From: Dyella lipolytica
GTDB taxonomy: Bacteria; Pseudomonadota; Gammaproteobacteria; Xanthomonadales; Rhodanobacteraceae
NCBI RefSeq assembly: GCF_030160075.1
Contig: NZ_BSNQ01000003.1
Span: 1,898,373-1,962,372 of the forward strand
Length of the DNA: 64,000 nt
Direction: 5' to 3'
A program made the position numbers and the translations under genes. Below the pieces are notes generated by a model that ran no database searches, was not told where the DNA came from, and saw nothing but the letters and a program-made list of their open reading frames with translations. This document shows positions 45,873 to 55,104 of the stretch, piece by piece. Within the stretch, counting starts at the first letter, position 1. Every line of letters begins with the position of its first letter.

Positions 45873-46274
45873 TTAAACCGTACTGACATGGCGATGGATG
45901 GCACCCAGCAGTTCATCGCGTGTGAACGGCTTGGTGAGGTACTGCTCGGCGCCGACGATGCGGCCTCGCGCTTTGTCGAACAAACCGTCTTTCGAGCTAA
46001 GCATGATGACTGGCGTCGCTCGGAATTGGGGATTGTTCTTGATCAACGCGCAGGTCTGATAGCCGTCGAGTCGCGGCATCATGATGTCCACGAAAATGAT
46101 CGACGGCTTCTGGTCAGAGATCTTGGCCAGCGCTTCGAAGCCGTCGACGGCGGTCAGCACGTCGCAGCCTTCCTTCTTCAGCAAGGTTTCCGCCGTGCGG
46201 CGGATGGTCTTGGAGTCATCGATGACCATGACCTTCAGACCGGCCAAGCCGTTCGTACCTACATTCAAGTTCAC
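45873..46274 (-). CDS. pilG: Response regulator PilG
   Basis: A stand-alone receiver of 133 residues, starting with GTG at 46274 after a GGGGG segment. It contains VMVIDDSKTIRRTAE, phospho-acceptor Asp in IIFVDIMMPRLDGYQT, and Lys in YLTKPF. PilG promotes pilus extension, probably through cAMP or PilB in relatives. It is the first gene of the minus-strand Pil-Chp operon, and its promoter must lie in the region shared with gshB. Confidence 0.93.
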   Translation of the reverse strand: MNLNVGTNGLAGLKVMVIDDSKTIRRTAETLLKKEGCDVLTAVDGFEALAKISDQKPSIIFVDIMMPRLDGYQTCALIKNNPQFRATPVIMLSSKDGLFDKARGRIVGAEQYLTKPFTRDELLGAIHRHVSTV

Positions 46275-46599
46275 TTAAGCCCCCCTGCGGCCTGCCCCAG
46301 GCTCAGGTACGACACCCGGATGCGGTCAGGGACCCCACCGAGTGCGGATGAAAAAATCCTACACAAACACTTCTCCGGCGCCTGATCTTCGTCAGGGCAG
46401 TCCGTCGTTGCTGTTTACTGCCTGCACGGCGTTCCGTCAAGGAAAAATCGCTTGTGGCAGCAACCCTTACCACTGGAAACGCGAAGCCATATGTGAAGAT
46501 CAAGATGCTCGGCAAGCCCATCTGCGCGCTTCGCCCCCTCCTTGTGGCGTAACGACCACCTCAGCCAACATGCACACCCCCGCCTCGGAAACGACAACG
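46275..46599. promoter_or_regulatory. Divergent promoter region pilG/gshB
   Basis: A 325-nt gap between divergent genes that must hold promoters for the whole Pil-Chp operon and for gshB-tonB. I see no strong hairpin, repeat or RNA gene. A small open frame on the plus strand is only an upstream extension of gshB without family character. Confidence 0.5.
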
Positions 46600-47562
46600 A
46601 TGCCCCGCTCGGTCGCCGTGCTGATGGACCCCATCGGCGCCATCAAGATTGCCAAAGACACCAGCTTCGCCATGTTGCTGGAGGCCGCCCGCCGCGGCCA
46701 CCGCCTGTATTACATGGAACAGGGCGACCTGGCCTTGCGCGACGGCGCCCCCTGGGGCCACCTGCGCACCCTGACCGTGAAGGACGACCCGGCCGGCTGG
46801 TACACCCTCGGCGAGGGCCGCTGGACCGATCTGCGCGAGCTGGACATCGTGCTGATGCGCAAGGATCCACCCGTCGACGCCCAATTCATCTACGACACCA
46901 TGGTGCTGGAAGCGGCCCAGCGGCATGGCGTGCAGGTCATCAACGACCCGCAGGCGTTGCGCGACTGCAACGAAAAGGTCTTCGCCCTGCAATTCCCCCA
47001 GTGCATGGCCCCCACACTGGTGGCGCGCGATCCGGCGGAATTGCGCCGATTCGTGGCCGAGCATGGCGACGCCGTGCTCAAACCCCTGGATGGTATGGGT
47101 GGGCGCGGTATCTTCCGGGTCCAATCCGGCGACAAGAACCTCAACTCGATGCTGGAAACCCTGCTCGGCGGCGACTCCCACGGCGAGGGACGCCAGTTCG
47201 CGATCGCCCAGAAATACATTCCCCAGATCAGCGCCGGCGACAAACGCATCCTGCTGATCGATGGCGAACCCGTCCCCTACGCACTCGCTCGCATTCCGCA
47301 AGGCAACGAATTTCGCGGCAATCTTGCGGCAGGCGGTCGTGGAGAAGGCATTCCCTTGAGCGACCGCGACCGCTGGATCGCCGCCGAAGTAGCGCCTGAG
47401 CTGCGCCGGCGCGGCCTGCGTTTCGTTGGCCTGGACGTGATCGGCGACTACCTGACCGAGATCAACGTCACATCGCCGACTTGCGTGCGCGAACTCGACC
47501 ATCAGTTCGGGCTTAATATTGCCGGATTGCTGTTCGACGCGATCGAGAAAACTCCTGCGTGA
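46600..47562 (+). CDS. gshB: Glutathione synthetase
   Basis: ATP-grasp enzyme joining gamma-Glu-Cys and Gly. It has 320 residues from MPRSVAVLMDPIG, which lines up with the E. coli start; GGAA lies 9 nt upstream. An ATG 10 codons earlier is possible. Signatures are SFAMLLEAARRGH, VINDPQALRDCNEK, the nucleotide loop KPLDGMGGRGIF and the C-terminal DVIGDYLTEINVTSPT. It overlaps the tonB-like gene by GTGA. The gshB-tonB pair next to pilG is also present in Pseudomonas. Confidence 0.96.
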   Translation: MPRSVAVLMDPIGAIKIAKDTSFAMLLEAARRGHRLYYMEQGDLALRDGAPWGHLRTLTVKDDPAGWYTLGEGRWTDLRELDIVLMRKDPPVDAQFIYDTMVLEAAQRHGVQVINDPQALRDCNEKVFALQFPQCMAPTLVARDPAELRRFVAEHGDAVLKPLDGMGGRGIFRVQSGDKNLNSMLETLLGGDSHGEGRQFAIAQKYIPQISAGDKRILLIDGEPVPYALARIPQGNEFRGNLAAGGRGEGIPLSDRDRWIAAEVAPELRRRGLRFVGLDVIGDYLTEINVTSPTCVRELDHQFGLNIAGLLFDAIEKTPA

Positions 47563-48425
47563 ATGCCGTTGCCCGCCACCCCGGCGATAACAAGATCGGG
47601 GCCACCTTCATCTTCTCGTTGCTGGTCCACGGCCTGCTGCTGTTCGGCATTGGCATCACGTACGTCGCCACTCGCCCCGCCCTACCCACGCTGGATGTGA
47701 CCCTGGTCAACGTGGCGAACAACGACGCGCCCGACAAGGCGGACTTTCTCGCCCAGGCCAACAACAAAGGCGGTGGCGATAGCGACAAAGCCAATCGACC
47801 TTCGCAGCCCTTCTCGGGACTACTGCCCGTGCCAACCATGGGCAGCGCACCCCAGCCCGTGGCGGCTACGACACCTGCTCCGCAGCAAGCAACCGATCAG
47901 CGCATGCTGACGACCTCCGGCCGTGCCAGCTTCGCCGTCAACAGCGACAGTGCCAAGGACGTACGGGATACACCCGATGCCGCCAACGCCGACGAAGCAA
48001 ACAACGAGCAAACAGCGGCCCAGCTTGCCGCCGAGATACGCAAAGAAAGTCAGGCCTACGCTAAACGGCCGCACAAGAAATACATCTCGGCAAGCACCAA
48101 GCAATACACATACGCGGCTTATATGCGCGGCTGGGTGGATCGTATCGAGCGCGTCGGCAACCTGAACTACCCCGAGCAGGCCCGCGAACAAAATGTGCAC
48201 GGCGACGTGATTTTGACCGTAGGCCTGAATCGCGACGGCAGTGTTAACAGCATCGATGTCACGAACAGCTCGGGGTACGCCGTGATCGACAAGGCTGCCG
48301 AAGCCATCGTCCGTTTGTGCGCACCGTTCCCCGCGTTGCCGCCGGACAAGAGCGAAAAAGTGGACATTCTTTACATCACCCGCACCTGGGAATTTCAGCC
48401 GGGTGACGTGCTCAAGACACGTTGA
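47559..48425 (+). CDS. TonB-family protein (TonB3-like)
   Basis: A 288-residue protein with a GTG start overlapping the gshB stop. A short cytosolic tail, one helix (about 16-38), a long Pro/Ala/Gln-rich periplasmic spacer and a C-terminal TonB domain (about 195-285: YPEQAREQNVHGDVILTVGLNRDGS, given in parts) are seen. TonB couples proton motive force to outer-membrane transport; in P. aeruginosa the homologue at this locus is needed for twitching motility. No exbB/exbD is adjacent. Confidence 0.88.
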   Translation: MNAVARHPGDNKIGATFIFSLLVHGLLLFGIGITYVATRPALPTLDVTLVNVANNDAPDKADFLAQANNKGGGDSDKANRPSQPFSGLLPVPTMGSAPQPVAATTPAPQQATDQRMLTTSGRASFAVNSDSAKDVRDTPDAANADEANNEQTAAQLAAEIRKESQAYAKRPHKKYISASTKQYTYAAYMRGWVDRIERVGNLNYPEQAREQNVHGDVILTVGLNRDGSVNSIDVTNSSGYAVIDKAAEAIVRLCAPFPALPPDKSEKVDILYITRTWEFQPGDVLKTR

Positions 48426-48551
48426 GCATTCTGGCGAACCGGCGTCACGCGCAGATAACAAGGCGATAACCTGTCTACCTGAACATTCAGCGTAGCGTGC
48501 CTGCCGCCCGCACGGCAGACGCAATCAAGCCGCTGCGCTTACAATGCCCCC

Positions 48552-49121
48552 ATGCACGCCAAGACGCCCCAGACCCTCGCCGGACAGTTCCTGATCGCCA
48601 TGCCTAGTCTGGCCGAACCGCCGTTTTCGCGCGGCGTCGCTTTTCTGTGCCAGCACGATGAGGACGGCGCCGTGGGTCTGCTGGTCAACCAGCTTTCGGA
48701 ATATCGCTTTGGCGATGTGCTGGCGCAGATGAAGTTGGGTTGCAGCGATCCCGAATTGGCCGATGCGCCGGTGCTGATCGGCGGCCCGGTGCAACAGGAG
48801 CGCGGCTTTGTCTTGCATCGCGAACACGGTCATTGGGAATCGAGTTATCGCATCAACGCCGATTGGTCGGTGACTACCTCGCGGGACATCCTGGTCGCGA
48901 TGGCGGCCGGTGAGGGCCCGCGCCTCGCTCTGATGGCGCTCGGCTACGCAGGCTGGGGTGCCGGGCAACTGGAACAGGAACTCAAGGACAACACCTGGCT
49001 CACCGTCGAGGCCAGCGAGCGCGTGGTGTTCCACACGCCGTTGGAGGAGCGCTGGAGCGCGGCGGCCGGGCTGGTCGGCGTCGATCCGCTGCAACTGCCT
49101 GGCTACGCGGGCCACGCATGA
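48552..49121 (+). CDS. YqgE/AlgH family protein (UPF0301)
   Basis: A 189-residue protein of the AlgH family, with GQFLIAMPSLAEPPFSRGV at the start, LLVNQLSE and APVLIGGPVQQERGFVLH. Biochemical function is unknown; in Pseudomonas AlgH affects alginate regulation. It overlaps ruvX by 4 nt (ATGA), an arrangement found widely, and precedes pyrB. Confidence 0.93.
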   Translation: MHAKTPQTLAGQFLIAMPSLAEPPFSRGVAFLCQHDEDGAVGLLVNQLSEYRFGDVLAQMKLGCSDPELADAPVLIGGPVQQERGFVLHREHGHWESSYRINADWSVTTSRDILVAMAAGEGPRLALMALGYAGWGAGQLEQELKDNTWLTVEASERVVFHTPLEERWSAAAGLVGVDPLQLPGYAGHA

Positions 49122-49546
49122 GTTGCGCGCTCGGCTTCGATGTCGGCAGCAAACTCATCGGCGTCGCGGTCGGCAATCGTGTCACTGCAAGCGCCCGCGC
49201 CGTTACCACCATCGCCATGCGCGACGACGATCCCGATTGGGCGGCTCTCGATGCCTTGCGCAGCGAATGGTTGCCGGACACGCTCGTGGTCGGCCTGCCG
49301 CTCACGCTAGAAGGCGCTGAACAAGCCGCAAGTCAACGCGCGCGCCGCTTCGCCGAACGCCTGCACGAACGCTATCGCGTGCCGGTCATGCTGGTCGACG
49401 AACGCCACAGTTCACGCGAGGCGGCGCAACGTTTCGCCGATGCACGCGCTGCCGGCCTCAAGCGCCGCCGCGATGCTGCACAGATCGACGCCGAAGCAGC
49501 TGCCGTCATTCTCGAACGCTGGTTGCATGAGGGGACCAGCTCTTGA
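49118..49546 (+). CDS. ruvX: Putative pre-16S rRNA nuclease / Holliday junction resolvase-like protein
   Basis: A 142-residue RNase H-fold protein of the YqgF family. Acidic active-site residues lie in GFDVGSKLIGVAVG, in LVDERHSSREA and in the C-terminal DAAQIDAEAAAVILERW. E. coli YqgF trims pre-16S rRNA ends. It is translationally coupled to the upstream AlgH-like gene. Confidence 0.94.
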   Translation: MSCALGFDVGSKLIGVAVGNRVTASARAVTTIAMRDDDPDWAALDALRSEWLPDTLVVGLPLTLEGAEQAASQRARRFAERLHERYRVPVMLVDERHSSREAAQRFADARAAGLKRRRDAAQIDAEAAAVILERWLHEGTSS

Positions 49547-49592
49547 TGAATCACCCATCCACGCATCGCATAACAAAACCAAGACGGTCACC

Positions 49593-50519
49593 ATGATCCC
49601 ACGCCTGCGCCACCTCACCACGCTGGAAAATCTTTCGCGCGAATGCATCGAGCGATTGCTGGATCGCGCCATCACCATGCGCGATGCCTGCGCACATGGC
49701 ACACGCAAGCTGGATCTGCTGAACGGGCGTACCGTACTCAACTTGTTCTTTGAACCTTCCACGCGCACGCGTACATCGTTCGAACTAGCAGCACGGCGGC
49801 TGGGTGCAGACGTCATCAATTTTGATATCGGTTTCTCCTCCACCAGCAAGGGCGAGGAATTGTTCGACACCTTGCATACGCTCGAAGCGATGCATCTGGA
49901 TGCCATCATCGTGCGCCACAAAGTTTCCGGTACGCCGGATGAACTCGTGCGCCACGCGATGAGTGGCGTATCGGTGATCAACGCCGGCGACGGCAATCGC
50001 GCGCATCCGACTCAGGGGCTGCTCGACGTGCTGACGATCCGCCAGCATCGGCCGGATTTCAGCAGGCTCACGGTCGTGATCTGCGGTGACGTGAGCCACT
50101 CTCGCGTCGCGCGTTCGGACGTGCACGCACTGACCAAACTGGGTGCCGGGGAAATCCGGCTGTGCGGCCCAGCCTCGCTCATGCCCGATGCCAGCGAATT
50201 TCCCAGCTGCAAGTTCTATGACGATTTCGACAAGGCGATCGAAGGTGCCGACGCCGCGATCATGCTCCGCCTGCAAAAGGAGCGCATGACCAGCACCGAC
50301 CTACCGGACGAAAGCGCTTATTTCCGCGAGTACGGCCTGGATAGCCGCCGCCTGGCCAAGGCCGCGAAAGGATGTCTGGTGATGCACCCCGGCCCGATCA
50401 ATCGCGGTATCGAGATCGCTCCGGAGGTCGCCGACGGGCCGCAGTCGCGCATCCTCGAGCAGGTCGGTAACGGGGTCTTCGTGCGCATGGCCGTACTGGG
50501 CGAAATGCTAGCCAGATAG
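49593..50519 (+). CDS. pyrB: Aspartate carbamoyltransferase catalytic subunit
   Basis: Second step of pyrimidine synthesis: carbamoyl phosphate and aspartate to carbamoyl-aspartate. It has 308 residues from MIPRLRHLTT. The carbamoyl-phosphate loop FEPSTRTRTSF (about 53-63), Lys in SSTSKGEE, and HPGPINRG with catalytic and substrate contacts are present. There is no pyrI or pyrC-like partner downstream. The 46-nt gap to ruvX is too short for an obvious attenuator. Confidence 0.97.
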   Translation: MIPRLRHLTTLENLSRECIERLLDRAITMRDACAHGTRKLDLLNGRTVLNLFFEPSTRTRTSFELAARRLGADVINFDIGFSSTSKGEELFDTLHTLEAMHLDAIIVRHKVSGTPDELVRHAMSGVSVINAGDGNRAHPTQGLLDVLTIRQHRPDFSRLTVVICGDVSHSRVARSDVHALTKLGAGEIRLCGPASLMPDASEFPSCKFYDDFDKAIEGADAAIMLRLQKERMTSTDLPDESAYFREYGLDSRRLAKAAKGCLVMHPGPINRGIEIAPEVADGPQSRILEQVGNGVFVRMAVLGEMLAR

Positions 50520-50590
50520 GCGTCTGCGCAGCGGCATGGCAACAAAGCGGGCATAATGCCGCAGTAACACGACACCCCCAGGGAACGACT

Positions 50591-52363
50591 ATGCGTATGA
50601 CCAAGCGCGTGCTGGCGCTGGCACTGTCCGGCTTGATGCTGGCCGCCTGCTCGCACAAAGACAAGGATGCCCCCCTGGCTTTCGTGCCGGCGGATACGCC
50701 CTATGTGCTGGCCAACCTCGATGTGCTGGACAACGACACTCGCCAGGCGATCTTCGCCCAGGTCGATGCCGAAATGCCGGCCCAGGTGGCGCAGATGAAA
50801 ACACAGGCCGATCAGCTGGCCGCCAACGATCCGGACATGGCGAAATACCTGCGCACCGTCGCGGGTGAATTTGACGGCAAGACGGCCGAACAAGTCGTCC
50901 AGGACACCGGCATCGATCCCAAGGGCCGTGCCGCGTTCTATGGGTCGGGCCTGTCGCCCGTGCTACGCATTGAACTTGCCGACGCCAAGGCCTTCAGCAG
51001 CTTCGTTGCGAAAATCCAGAACGACTACGGCAAGAAATTTGACGCGATCACGCTTGGCACGCAGAGCTACCAGCGCTACGTAGCCACCGCATCTCATCTG
51101 CAAGTCATCATCGCCGTGGTGGGCAAGCAGGCTGTGCTGGCGTTGCTGCCCGAGGATGCCCCGCAGCCGATGCTGCGCCAGGTGCTGGGCCTGGATCGCC
51201 CGGCCAAGAGCGTGCAGGACACCGACCGGCTGACCGATCTGGCCAAGGCTAAGGGCTATGCACCCTGGGCGGTCGGCCTGGTCGATTTCACGCGCCTGCT
51301 GCCGCTGGTAAGCGGGGGCCAGGATCCGCTGTCGCAGGCCTTGCTGAAGGCTCGCGCCGAGAGCGAATCGGCCAAGACCGGCGAACCGGTGCAGAACCTT
51401 ATGCAGGTGCCGCCCAGCTGTCAGGCCGACGCGAACCGTATCGCCGCACGCATGCCGCAGATGAGCGTGGGCTACACCACGCTCGACGACAAGCATCGTG
51501 ACATGCGTTTCGACGTGTCGCTGGCCAGCGACATCGCCACCGCCTTCAACGGTCTCAAGATCGAACTGCCTGGTCTGGGCAGCGATCCCACGGCACCGTT
51601 CGAGCTGAGCTTGGCCCTGCCGATGCCCCAGCTGCGCGCCTTCTGGGGCGCTCAAGCCGATGCGGTGGCGGCCAAGCCATTCACCTGCCCGATGCTCGCC
51701 AACCTCAACGACAGCTTCAATAGCCTCGGCGAGACCGTGCAAAAGGCCGCTGTGCCACCCATCGGCGATCTGCTCGGACTGCATGTCGTGCTGGACAACT
51801 ACACGACCAACCCCGGCGGCGGCATGCCGAAGGTTTCCGGTCGTCTGTTGATCGGCACCAATAATCCGGCAGGTCTGCTGGCGATGGCACAGGTCACCAG
51901 CCCGCTGATCGCGGGTGTGAAACTCACTGACGACGGCAAGCCAGTCGTCCTGCCCGCTCAGATCACCAACGCACTCGGTGAACAGGGTTGGGCTGCCATG
52001 GGTGCCAAGTCGCTCGGCGTCGCCATCGGTGCCGATGAAGACAGCAAGCTCGCCGACATGCTCAAGCAGCCCGGCGGCGACAGTGGCCAATTGATGCGCA
52101 TGCACCTCGACGGTGATATGTACGGCAATTGGATCCACATGCTGGAACAGCGTGCCGAGAACGCGGCGACGATAGCTGCTGCTGCGAATCCCGATGATGC
52201 CGGTGCCCAGGACGAGCAGAAGAATGCGGCCGCTGCGCTAGCGACTACCAAGGCCCAGTTCGCGGCGATGGAATCGGAAGCGGCGCATATCAAGGCCATC
52301 GGCGCCAACGTGCGCATGGACGATCAAGGCCTGGTGATCTTGACGCATACCGAGCTCAAGTAA
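50591..52363 (+). CDS. Large lipoprotein of unknown function
   Basis: A 590-residue protein with a lipoprotein signal (lipobox LAAC, Cys20). The mature part shows no repeat I can name; it contains a mix of helices, blocks such as VPADTPYVLANLD near the N-terminus, and an Ala-rich helical C-terminal region (about 515-575). The N-terminal segment resembles DUF3352-like proteins, but this is tentative. It is a single gene, closed by a strong terminator. An ATG two codons later is an alternative start. Confidence 0.8.
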   Translation: MRMTKRVLALALSGLMLAACSHKDKDAPLAFVPADTPYVLANLDVLDNDTRQAIFAQVDAEMPAQVAQMKTQADQLAANDPDMAKYLRTVAGEFDGKTAEQVVQDTGIDPKGRAAFYGSGLSPVLRIELADAKAFSSFVAKIQNDYGKKFDAITLGTQSYQRYVATASHLQVIIAVVGKQAVLALLPEDAPQPMLRQVLGLDRPAKSVQDTDRLTDLAKAKGYAPWAVGLVDFTRLLPLVSGGQDPLSQALLKARAESESAKTGEPVQNLMQVPPSCQADANRIAARMPQMSVGYTTLDDKHRDMRFDVSLASDIATAFNGLKIELPGLGSDPTAPFELSLALPMPQLRAFWGAQADAVAAKPFTCPMLANLNDSFNSLGETVQKAAVPPIGDLLGLHVVLDNYTTNPGGGMPKVSGRLLIGTNNPAGLLAMAQVTSPLIAGVKLTDDGKPVVLPAQITNALGEQGWAAMGAKSLGVAIGADEDSKLADMLKQPGGDSGQLMRMHLDGDMYGNWIHMLEQRAENAATIAAAANPDDAGAQDEQKNAAAALATTKAQFAAMESEAAHIKAIGANVRMDDQGLVILTHTELK

Positions 52364-52383
52364 TCCGGCTCGTTATATGCGAC

Positions 52384-52415
52384 AACAAAAAGGAGCCTAC
52401 CGGCTCCTTTTTGTT
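52384..52415. terminator. Bidirectional intrinsic terminator
   Basis: Perfect stem GGAGCC/GGCTCC with loop TACC, extended by A5 on the left and T5 on the right. The whole is AACAAAAAGGAGCC paired with its complement. It serves both the lipoprotein gene and the convergent pilU. Confidence 0.93.
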
Positions 52416-52434
52416 ATGCGTCTACAACTCAGAA

Positions 52435-53604
52435 TCAGCGATGCAGGAAGCCGCCGCCGAGACCATTCTGGTTGCTTCGATCTTCTTCGATCTCGACGCC
52501 TTCCAATCCCTGCGACAACGTATGCGCATCACCACCCTGCGACAGCTTGATGCGCAGGCGCACTTCGTTGGAGCTGTCGGCATGGCGCAGCGCATCCTCG
52601 TAGCTGATCTCGCCGGCCTGGTAGAGAGTCACCAGGCTTTGGTCGAAGGTCATCATGCCGAGGTTGGTGGATTCCTTCATGACTTCTTTGAGCTTGTGGA
52701 TCTCGCCCTGGCGGATGTAGTCCTGCACCAGCGGCGTGCCCAGCATCACTTCCATCGCCACGCGACGTGCCTTGCCGTCGGGCGTGGGAATCAACTGCTG
52801 CGCCACGATGCCCTTGAGGTTTAGCGACAAGTCCATGAAGAGCTGCTGGCGCCGATCTTCCGGGAAGAAGTGCAAGATGCGGTCGATCGCCTGGTTAGCG
52901 TTATTGGCGTGTAGCGTGCACAGACAAAGGTGACCGGTTTCGGCGAAGTTGATCGCGTATTCCATCGTCTCGCGCGTACGCACCTCACCGATCAGGATGA
53001 CGTCGGGAGCTTGACGCAGCGTGTTCTTCAGCGCGTTTTCCCACGTATCCGTATCGATACCCAACTCACGCTGGGTGATGATGCAACCTTCGTGTTTGTG
53101 TACGTATTCGATCGGATCTTCGATGGTGATGATGTGACCGGTCGAGTTCTGGTTGCGATAGCCAACCATCGACGCCAGCGACGTGGACTTACCGGTACCG
53201 GTCGCACCCACGAAGATGATGATGCCGCGCTTGGTCATCGCCAGTTGCTTGATGACCGGCGGCAGACCCAGCTCTTCGATGGTAGGAATTTTCGAGTCGA
53301 TCCGGCGCAGCACCATGCCCACGCAATTGCGCTGATAGAAGCACGACACACGGAAGCGACCCACGCCCTGCGCGGAAATCGCAAACTGGCATTCGTGCGT
53401 CTTTTCGAACTCCTCGCGCTGTGCCGGCGTCATCACGTTGATCACCATGTCGCGCGACTGCTGCGCGGACAACGGACTTTGCGTGATCGGCACGATGCGG
53501 CCCTGCACCTTCATCGAGGGCGCCACGCCGGCCGTGATGAACAGGTCCGACGCTTTTTTGTGGACCATCAGTTTCAGAAACGAGGTGAAGTCGAATTCGC
53601 TCAT
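52435..53604 (-). CDS. pilU: Type IV pilus retraction ATPase PilU
   Basis: PilT-like hexameric ATPase of 389 residues that assists PilT in pilus retraction. Walker A is GATGTGKST (about 133-141), the Asp box is TIEDPIEYVH, Walker B lies around VILIGEVRTRET, and the His box is GHLCLCTLHA. The longer C-terminal tail (about 340-389) is typical of PilU. It lies 55 nt downstream of pilT. Confidence 0.95.
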   Translation of the reverse strand: MSEFDFTSFLKLMVHKKASDLFITAGVAPSMKVQGRIVPITQSPLSAQQSRDMVINVMTPAQREEFEKTHECQFAISAQGVGRFRVSCFYQRNCVGMVLRRIDSKIPTIEELGLPPVIKQLAMTKRGIIIFVGATGTGKSTSLASMVGYRNQNSTGHIITIEDPIEYVHKHEGCIITQRELGIDTDTWENALKNTLRQAPDVILIGEVRTRETMEYAINFAETGHLCLCTLHANNANQAIDRILHFFPEDRRQQLFMDLSLNLKGIVAQQLIPTPDGKARRVAMEVMLGTPLVQDYIRQGEIHKLKEVMKESTNLGMMTFDQSLVTLYQAGEISYEDALRHADSSNEVRLRIKLSQGGDAHTLSQGLEGVEIEEDRSNQNGLGGGFLHR

Positions 53605-53659
53605 GGCGATCTCCCACTGGGACGGGCATCAGGACTGGGGATCGCTCCCCCTTCCCGTC

Positions 53660-54697
53660 TTACTTGAACACTTCCTTGTTCTTGGCATAACCGATCGCCT
53701 GCTGACGCGCGATCACGCCGCGCTTCACCAAGTCGAGCAGCGTCTGATCCAGCGTCTGCATGCCGTACTGCTGGCCGGTCTGGATCGAGGAATACATCTG
53801 CGCCACCTTGTCCTCGCGGATCAAGTTACGGATGGCGGGAATGCCGACCATGATCTCGTGCGCCGCAATACGGCCTCCGCCGACCTTCTTCAGCAGCGTC
53901 TGCGAGATCACCGCGCGTAGCGACTCCGATAGCATCGAACGCACCATCGGCTTTTCGCCGGCCGGGAATACGTCGATGATGCGGTCGATGGTCTTGGCCG
54001 CCGAACTGGTGTGCAGCGTGCCGAACACCAAGTGGCCCGTTTCCGCGGCAGTCAGCGCCAGGCGGATGGTTTCAAGGTCGCGCAACTCGCCGACCAGGAT
54101 GAAGTCCGGGTCTTCGCGCAGTGCCGAGCGCAGCGCTTCGTTGAAGCCATGCGTATCGCGATGCACTTCGCGCTGGTTGACCAGACACTTCTGCGAGGTG
54201 TGCACGAATTCGATCGGATCCTCGATGGTGAGGATGTGGCCGTATTCGTTTTTGTTGATGTGATCGACCATCGCTGCCAGCGTGGTCGATTTACCCGAAC
54301 CGGTGGGTCCGGTGACCAGGATCAGCCCCTGCGGCTGTTCGATCAGCTCGCGGAAAATCTTCGGGCAACCGAGGTCGTCTAGCGTGAGCACTTCGGACGG
54401 AATGGTACGGAACACCGCACCCGCGCCGCGGTTCTGGTTGAAGGCGTTGACGCGGAAGCGCGCCAGGCCGGGAATCTCGAACGAGAAGTCGACCTCGAAG
54501 AATTCTTCGTAATCGCGACGCTGCTTGTCCGACATGATGTCGTAGATCAGCGAATGCACCTGTTTGTGTTCCAGCGCCGGGATGTTGATGCGGCGCACGT
54601 CGCCATCCACGCGGATCATCGGCGGCAGCCCCGCCGACAAATGCAAGTCGGACGCCTTGTTCTTCACCGAGAAGGCAAGCAGTTCGGCGATGTCCAT
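53660..54697 (-). CDS. pilT: Type IV pilus retraction ATPase PilT
   Basis: Main pilus depolymerisation motor, 345 residues. The N-terminal PAS-like domain precedes Walker A GPTGSGKST (130-138), the Asp box TIEDPIEFVH, Walker B VGELRD, the His box GHLVFGTLHT, and the retraction-specific AIRNLIRE motif. It drives twitching motility, controlled by the Pil-Chp genes 8 kb away in this window. It is divergent from proC across a repeat-containing gap. Confidence 0.96.
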   Translation of the reverse strand: MDIAELLAFSVKNKASDLHLSAGLPPMIRVDGDVRRINIPALEHKQVHSLIYDIMSDKQRRDYEEFFEVDFSFEIPGLARFRVNAFNQNRGAGAVFRTIPSEVLTLDDLGCPKIFRELIEQPQGLILVTGPTGSGKSTTLAAMVDHINKNEYGHILTIEDPIEFVHTSQKCLVNQREVHRDTHGFNEALRSALREDPDFILVGELRDLETIRLALTAAETGHLVFGTLHTSSAAKTIDRIIDVFPAGEKPMVRSMLSESLRAVISQTLLKKVGGGRIAAHEIMVGIPAIRNLIREDKVAQMYSSIQTGQQYGMQTLDQTLLDLVKRGVIARQQAIGYAKNKEVFK

Positions 54698-54941
54698 CGG
54701 ATGTATCCCCTCAACCGATCGTCAAGTATGAAAATACGTGCCACAAACAGGACGACGGTACGACACCGTGGATGGACTTTCCGGCTGCGGGCATACCTGC
54801 CCCGCCGTTCCCCCGATCCCTTGCAGCTGAACCGGATACTACTCGCGGCGGCAGTCGGGCGGCCAGTCTTTCTGGCTTGGATAGCGCGTAATTGTTGTCA
54901 AATGCGAGCATGCACACACTCCGACGCCTTATTTGAGACGG

Positions 54942-55104
54942 CTTTTCTGCGTTCGCCTCCTCTCCCCTCCGGGGAGAGGATTGAGGTGAGGGGCCCATCT
55001 TGCGCCACCCTTCCATCGAAGCGTGCTTTGAATCACTTAAGTCGCAAGATTGGCCCCTCATCCCAACCTTCTCCCCGGAGGGGAGAAGGAGCAAACGCAA
55101 AGAG
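54942..55104. repeat. Long imperfect inverted repeat (REP/MITE-like) between pilT and proC
   Basis: Two arms of about 60 nt (54942-55003 and 55043-55104) are inverted copies with roughly 80% identity by eye, separated by 39 nt. Each arm contains its own palindrome around CCCCTCCGGGG. It lies in the 467-nt gap between divergent genes, which has no convincing coding frame. GC-rich palindromic repeats of this look occur in intergenic positions of many proteobacteria, but copy number here is unknown. Confidence 0.75.

Noticed and set aside
54698..54941. Possible yggS pseudogene before proC
   Set aside because: No frame shows PLP-homeostasis protein blocks or a lysine motif; no remnant could be recognised.
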